From NCBI GenBank assembly GCA_028293825.1, contig JAQGNY010000035.1:1-48441 (forward strand): a stretch of DNA of 48,441 nt, written 5' to 3'. This DNA comes from Verrucomicrobiaceae bacterium (lineage in GTDB: Bacteria > Pseudomonadota > Gammaproteobacteria > Pseudomonadales > CAMLJR01). Below, in pieces: positions 46,560-48,441 of this stretch. Every line of letters begins with the position of its first letter. Within the stretch, counting starts at the first letter, position 1. The notes under the pieces are model-generated. The model saw only the letters and a program-made list of their open reading frames with translations, was not told the DNA's origin and did not search any database. Both the position numbers and the translations under genes were made by a program.

Positions 46560-48441
46560 ATGACGTCTCTGCAAGAACCCACTATTGACGCCAATTTGGA
46601 TTTGCACACGCCGATGATGCAGCAGTATTTGCGCATCAAGGCACAGCATCCGCTCGAGCTCGTGTTTTACCGCATGGGCGACTTTTATGAGCTGTTCTTC
46701 GACGACGCAAAAAAAGCGTCGGCGTTACTCGATATCACGCTCACCGCGCGCGGCAAATCCAACGGCGAGCCGATTCCAATGGCGGGCATTCCGTTTCACG
46801 CCGCCGATGGTTATCTCGCCAAACTGGTACGCGCCGGCCAGTCGGTGGCAATTGTTGAGCAAATTGGCGACCCGGAAACCAGCAAAGGTCCGGTCGAGCG
46901 CAAAGTCATGCGCATCGTTACGCCGGGCACGGTCAGCGATGAAGCCTTTCTCGATGAGCGTCGCGATAATTTATTGGTCGCGCTAAATCGTGTTGGTGAG
47001 CATTTCGGCTTTGCGACGCTGGATATCGGCAGCGGCAGTTTTCTCGTGTTCGAGGTGAAAGGCATCAGCGCGGCGCTGGCGGAATTGCAACGCCTGGCAC
47101 CGGCAGAATTGCTGCTCGAAGACAGCATCGATCATCCTGATATTCTCGCGCGCAATGGTGTGCGTCGCCGCCCGGTATGGGAATTCGAAGCGGAAACCGC
47201 GCAACGCTTATTGACGCAGCAATTCAACACCAAGGATTTGCAGGGTTTCGGCTGCGCGCATTTGCACATCGCCATTCCCGCTGCCGGCTGCCTGCTGCAA
47301 TATGCGCGCGAAACACAGCGCACCGCGTTGCCGCATGTTCGCGCGCTGATGCACGAGCGCCGCGAAGACAGCGTGATGCTCGATGCATCGACGCGCCGCA
47401 ATCTCGAAATCGATATCAATCTCGGCGGCGGCGCCGAACACACGCTGCAATGGGTGCTCGATAAAACGCGTACGGCGATGGGCAGCCGTTTATTGCGGCG
47501 CTGGCTGAATCGCCCGCTGTGCAATCGCACCGTGTTGGAAAAACGCCAGCGGGCAATTCAAGCGCTGCTCGATATTTTCCGCTTCGAAGCGCTGCGCGAT
47601 GCGTTGCGCCCGATTGGCGATGTCGAGCGTATTCTTGCGCGCGTGGCATTGCGCTCGGCACGGCCACGCGATTTATCGCGCCTGCAAATGTCGCTGAGCA
47701 GCTTGCCCGCGCTGCAAAAAATCGCACGCGCCATAGAAGCCCCGTTAGTCGCGGAACTCGCCGCACAGGCCAGCGAATTTCCCGAACTCGATGCGCTGCT
47801 CGCACGCGCACTCGTCGAAAACCCGCCGATGGTAATTCGCGACGGCGGCGTAATTGCACCGGGCTTTGATGCCGAGCTCGATGAGTTGCGCCACATTAGC
47901 AGCAACGCCGGCGACTATCTGGTCGATCTCGAAACGCGCGAGCGCGCGCGCACCGGCATTTCCACGCTGAAAGTCGGCTACAACCGTATTCATGGCTACT
48001 ACATCGAAATCAGCCGCGGCCAAGCCGAGCACGCGCCGGTCGATTACATTCGCCGGCAAACGCTTAAAAATGCCGAGCGCTTTATCACCCCCGAATTGAA
48101 AACCTTCGAAGACAAAGCGCTATCGGCAAAAAGCCGGGCACTGGCGCGCGAAAAAGCGCTGTACGACGAATTGCTCGAAACGCTGAACGCCGATTTGATC
48201 GCGCTACAGGACAGCGCCGCCGCGCTGGCACAACTCGATGTGTTATCGACGCTGGCCGAGCGCGCCGAAACGCTCAACTTGTGTGCGCCCGAATTAATCG
48301 AAGACGAAATTATCGATATTCGCGAAGGCCGCCATTTGGTGGTCGAGCAGGTGCTCGATGCGCCGTTCATTCCCAACGATGTGCGCTTCGATAGCGAGCG
48401 CCGCATGTTGATCGTCACCGGTCCGAACATGGGCGGTAAAT
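46560..48441 (+). CDS. mutS: DNA mismatch repair protein MutS (3' truncated by window end)
   Basis: Mismatch recognition ATPase; the first 627 codons are present. Domain I has the mismatch-contacting motif in [16 protein letters not shown] (the F and E of the FYE-type motif). The connector and lever domains follow, including [29 protein letters not shown] and [13 protein letters not shown]. The window ends inside the Walker A motif, GPNMGGK. ATG 46560 begins MTSLQEP, and residues [14 protein letters not shown] fit the family N-terminus. It lies 99 bases after the cyclic-di-GMP gene; recA and recX are close by, giving a repair-gene neighbourhood. Confidence 0.97.
   Translation, partial: MTSLQEPTIDANLDLHTPMMQQYLRIKAQHPLELVFYRMGDFYELFFDDAKKASALLDITLTARGKSNGEPIPMAGIPFHAADGYLAKLVRAGQSVAIVEQIGDPETSKGPVERKVMRIVTPGTVSDEAFLDERRDNLLVALNRVGEHFGFATLDIGSGSFLVFEVKGISAALAELQRLAPAELLLEDSIDHPDILARNGVRRRPVWEFEAETAQRLLTQQFNTKDLQGFGCAHLHIAIPAAGCLLQYARETQRTALPHVRALMHERREDSVMLDASTRRNLEIDINLGGGAEHTLQWVLDKTRTAMGSRLLRRWLNRPLCNRTVLEKRQRAIQALLDIFRFEALRDALRPIGDVERILARVALRSARPRDLSRLQMSLSSLPALQKIARAIEAPLVAELAAQASEFPELDALLARALVENPPMVIRDGGVIAPGFDAELDELRHISSNAGDYLVDLETRERARTGISTLKVGYNRIHGYYIEISRGQAEHAPVDYIRRQTLKNAERFITPELKTFEDKALSAKSRALAREKALYDELLETLNADLIALQDSAAALAQLDVLSTLAERAETLNLCAPELIEDEIIDIREGRHLVVEQVLDAPFIPNDVRFDSERRMLIVTGPNMGGK

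Noticed and set aside
1-48441. CRISPR arrays, tRNA or rRNA genes, insertion sequences or prophage genes
   Set aside because: None was seen; the only tandem repeat has units far too short for CRISPR, and no transposase or integrase frames exist.

Overview
The window comes from a Gram-negative gammaproteobacterium. Evidence: TonB-dependent outer-membrane receptor, periplasmic binding proteins with signal peptides, RlmD and RlmG rRNA methyltransferases, a gamma-type LexA box (CTGT-N8-ACAG) in front of recA, a recA-recX pair, and an AddAB-like pair of the kind seen in Pseudomonadota. It looks like a free-living aerobe, perhaps near the Cellvibrionales or related marine/soil groups; that placement is inference. 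It reads as ordinary chromosome: no tRNA, rRNA, insertion sequence, prophage or CRISPR array was seen.

Layout. 1-4.5 kb (+): end of a peptide-type ABC importer operon (permease, family-5 binding protein, two separate ATPases), all overlapping by a few bases. 4.5-10.7 kb (-): an orphan set of small haem-copper-oxidase-like membrane proteins (COX III-like, COX IV-like, an unknown six-helix protein), a cytochrome c5-type protein, a PepSY transmembrane protein and a TonB-dependent receptor. 10.8-14.8 kb (-): two sensor kinases in tandem. 15-16.6 kb (+): rlmG and a small DUF1161 periplasmic protein. 16.6-24 kb (-): an AddB-like nuclease, an AddA-like helicase-nuclease and rlmD, with overlapping start/stop codons. 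24.2-27.7 kb (+): DAHP synthase, an unknown membrane-anchored coiled-coil protein and a PilZ protein. 27.8-30.3 kb (+): a nitrate/sulfonate/pyrimidine-type ABC importer. 30.3-34.2 kb (-): a small unknown membrane protein, an AT-rich gap with a 9/8-bp tandem repeat, and a multi-domain hybrid kinase. 34.9-38.5 kb (-): an acyl-CoA thioesterase, a Ser/Thr kinase, an unknown protein with a duplicated N-terminal module and a nuclease-like C-terminus, and a dimeric-type dUTPase. 38.6-41.9 kb (-): edd and zwf of the Entner-Doudoroff route. 42-43.5 kb (-): recX and recA. 43.8-48.4 kb (+): a MASE1-PAS-GGDEF-EAL protein and the 5' two thirds of mutS, which runs off the end.

How it works together. DNA maintenance is a theme (AddAB-like pair, RecA/RecX, MutS, dUTPase). 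Signalling is rich: three histidine kinases, a Ser/Thr kinase, a PilZ protein and a cyclic-di-GMP synthase/hydrolase. The least explained parts are the orphan COX III/IV-like cluster, the Ser/Thr kinase - duplicated-module nuclease-like protein - dUTPase cluster, and the coiled-coil/PilZ pair. I found no single locus that is clearly a new system; these three are the best candidates.
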